Shown here: positions 63,071-64,000 of the stretch, piece by piece
How the letters are laid out: each line of letters starts with the position of its first letter
Numbering within the stretch: the first letter of the stretch is position 1
Origin: Microbacterium saccharophilum
GTDB taxonomy: Bacteria; Actinomycetota; Actinomycetes; Actinomycetales; Microbacteriaceae
DNA length: 64,000 nucleotides
Direction: 5' to 3'
NCBI RefSeq assembly: GCF_007992455.1
Contig: NZ_BKAH01000001.1
Coordinates: 62,001 to 126,000, forward strand
Position numbers and translations under genes: made by a program
The notes under the pieces: generated by a model
What the model was told of the DNA's origin: nothing
Seen by the model: only the letters and a program-made list of their open reading frames with translations
Databases searched by the model: none

Positions 63071-63588
63071 TGTCCCACCGCCCCGATCATGATGAAGGGC
63101 CACGGGATGAGCAGCACCGCTCCCCCGATGAGCCAGGCGAGGCGCACCCACGCGGCCGAGCCGCGCGTGAGCCAGAGGGACACCCCGAACCACAGGGCCG
63201 GCGCGAGCACGGCGAGCCAGAACGCCGGCACGTACGCCGCCGGCGAGACGATGAGCATCGGCGCGACCGTGTCCAGGCGCAGGGCGCCGATCACCCAGCC
63301 GATCGTGTACAGCAGGTAGACGCCGCCCAGGATGCCGAGCGCGATGAGCATCGCGTTGCCGAGCGGCACGGGGGCTCCGGCGGGCGTCACGGTCCCGTCG
63401 GCGTCGATGCGTCCCACCTCGTCACTGCCGAGGCCCACGGCCCGGTAGCCGTCGGGCAGCGCCGGGCGCTCCGCCGCCGGCGCGGACGGCGCCGGATCGC
63501 GCTCGTCGACCGGGCTCGCGCCCACGTCGAGCGTCGGGTCGTCGTCGCCCTGCCAGCTGAGGGCGTCGTCGTCGCGTCCGGTGCTCAC
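63067..63588 (-). CDS. Membrane protein with acidic N-terminal domain
   Basis: A 173-residue protein. The first 70 residues are acidic and Pro/Asp-rich, starting MSTGRDDDALSWQGDDDP. Three or four hydrophobic helices follow: LGNAMLIALGILGGVYLLY, AYVPAFWLAVLAPALWFGV and LAWLIGGAVLLIPWPFIMIG. The start is GTG. It is coupled to the smaller membrane protein downstream. No family is recognised; relatives are sometimes labelled as polymerase subunits, probably wrongly, since only the acidic region would match. Confidence 0.68.
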   Translation of the reverse strand: MSTGRDDDALSWQGDDDPTLDVGASPVDERDPAPSAPAAERPALPDGYRAVGLGSDEVGRIDADGTVTPAGAPVPLGNAMLIALGILGGVYLLYTIGWVIGALRLDTVAPMLIVSPAAYVPAFWLAVLAPALWFGVSLWLTRGSAAWVRLAWLIGGAVLLIPWPFIMIGAVGQ

Positions 63589-63620
63589 GCGTTCAGCGTA
63601 GCCGGGGGCGACGCAGCGCG

Positions 63621-64000
63621 TCAGGAGCGCGCCGCGGCGACGGCGGCGAGAACGAGCTCCGCGTCGGTCGTGTCGTGTCCCTCCTCCCCGCCGCCCGGGC
63701 CCGCCGGCGCCTCCCGGCCCGTGCGCCTCCGCGCCGACAGGTGCACGGCGCCCACTCCCGCCCGGCGGAGCGCGGGGATGTCCGCGGGCGCGACGCCGCC
63801 GCCCGCCATCACCTCGACACCCTCGGCGCGCTCCACGAACGCGGTGAGCCGCGCGATGCCCTCGACCGACCGCGCCGCCCCACCCGAGGTCAGCACGCGC
63901 GAGACGCCCGCGGCGCGGAGCGCGTCGAAGACGGCGTCCGGCATGGGCGACGCGTCGATCGCGCGGTGGAAGACCACGGCCGCAGAGCCCGCGGCATCCC
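63621..64000 (-). CDS. cutC: CutC-family protein, N-terminus beyond window
   Basis: The C-terminal 126 codons of a TIM-barrel CutC protein. AAVVFHRAIDASPMPDAVFD and RVLTSGGAARSVEGIARL are typical, followed by VMAGGGVAPADIPALRRAGV and GAVHLSARR near the end. A Gly/Glu-rich insert (GGGEEGHDTTDAEL) precedes the terminus. The frame runs off the right edge. CutC was named for copper homeostasis in E. coli, but its biochemical role is unsettled. Confidence 0.85.
   Translation of the reverse strand, partial: DAAGSAAVVFHRAIDASPMPDAVFDALRAAGVSRVLTSGGAARSVEGIARLTAFVERAEGVEVMAGGGVAPADIPALRRAGVGAVHLSARRRTGREAPAGPGGGEEGHDTTDAELVLAAVAAARS

Noticed and set aside
1..64000. CRISPR array, insertion sequence or secondary-metabolite gene cluster
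   Set aside because: No regularly spaced repeats with unique spacers, no transposase, and no polyketide, peptide-synthetase or lanthipeptide enzyme is encoded.

Overview
The window is from a GC-rich actinobacterium. I infer the family Microbacteriaceae, probably Microbacterium. The reasons are very high GC, frequent GTG and TTG starts, apparently leaderless genes with TANNNT -10 boxes, and the actinobacterial gene orders coaD-DUF177-rpmF-rnc-mutM ... smc-ftsY ... ffh ... rpsP-khpA-rimM-trmD and leuC-leuD-murA-plsC-gpsA-ddl-thiL. The species assignment is inference. I see no insertion sequence, prophage, integrase, CRISPR array or rRNA operon; most of the window is chromosomal core.

Layout. 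0-4.4 kb: a truncated membrane protein, map, the rpsP-khpA-rimM-trmD ribosome-maturation operon and a GCS2-family ligase. 4.4-13.8 kb: ffh, a TetR-VOC fusion regulator divergent from lipB-lipA, a DUF2004 protein, ftsY and smc. 13.8-16.6 kb: an accessory-looking operon with a well-translated 35-codon ORF, an 84-residue protein and two paralogous double-GNAT acetyltransferases. 16.6-21.7 kb: mutM, rnc, rpmF, DUF177, coaD and recG. 21.8-29.5 kb: acyltransferase, rsmD, a phased palindromic repeat, thiL, a lipoprotein, ddl, gpsA, plsC, murA and leuD. 29.5-31.1 kb: leuC behind a leucine leader peptide with an attenuator-like hairpin. 31.2-38.5 kb: a metY-like gene with an FMN monooxygenase, an OpuC-type osmolyte ABC transporter, and terC behind a probable Mn2+ riboswitch. 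38.5-42.1 kb: ECF sigma factor with a DUF4349 membrane protein, a frameshifted gene, tRNA-Glu and a metallo-hydrolase. 42.1-46.3 kb: the fructose PTS operon fruR-fruK-fruA-ptsH. 46.3-51.4 kb: an accessory stretch with a giant repeat protein, a putative Fe(II)/2OG oxygenase and a DUF262/DUF1524 GmrSD-like protein. 51.4-64 kb: tRNA-Gln, gltX, a decayed VOC gene, a 13E12-type HNH protein, two MFS exporters, FAH-fold hydrolase, ilvE, leuB, a TetR repressor, serA, two small membrane proteins and part of cutC.

How genes work together. Leucine synthesis is split between leuCD and leuB-ilvE. The gltX product probably charges both tRNA-Glu and tRNA-Gln, and tRNA-Gln lies directly downstream of it. Ffh and FtsY are the two halves of the SRP targeting system. 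LipB and LipA make lipoyl groups from octanoyl-ACP. The fru operon imports and phosphorylates fructose. The best candidates for something little described are the 13.8-16.6 kb GNAT operon, the 46.4-51.3 kb accessory stretch and the 19-nt-phased palindrome at 22995-23061.
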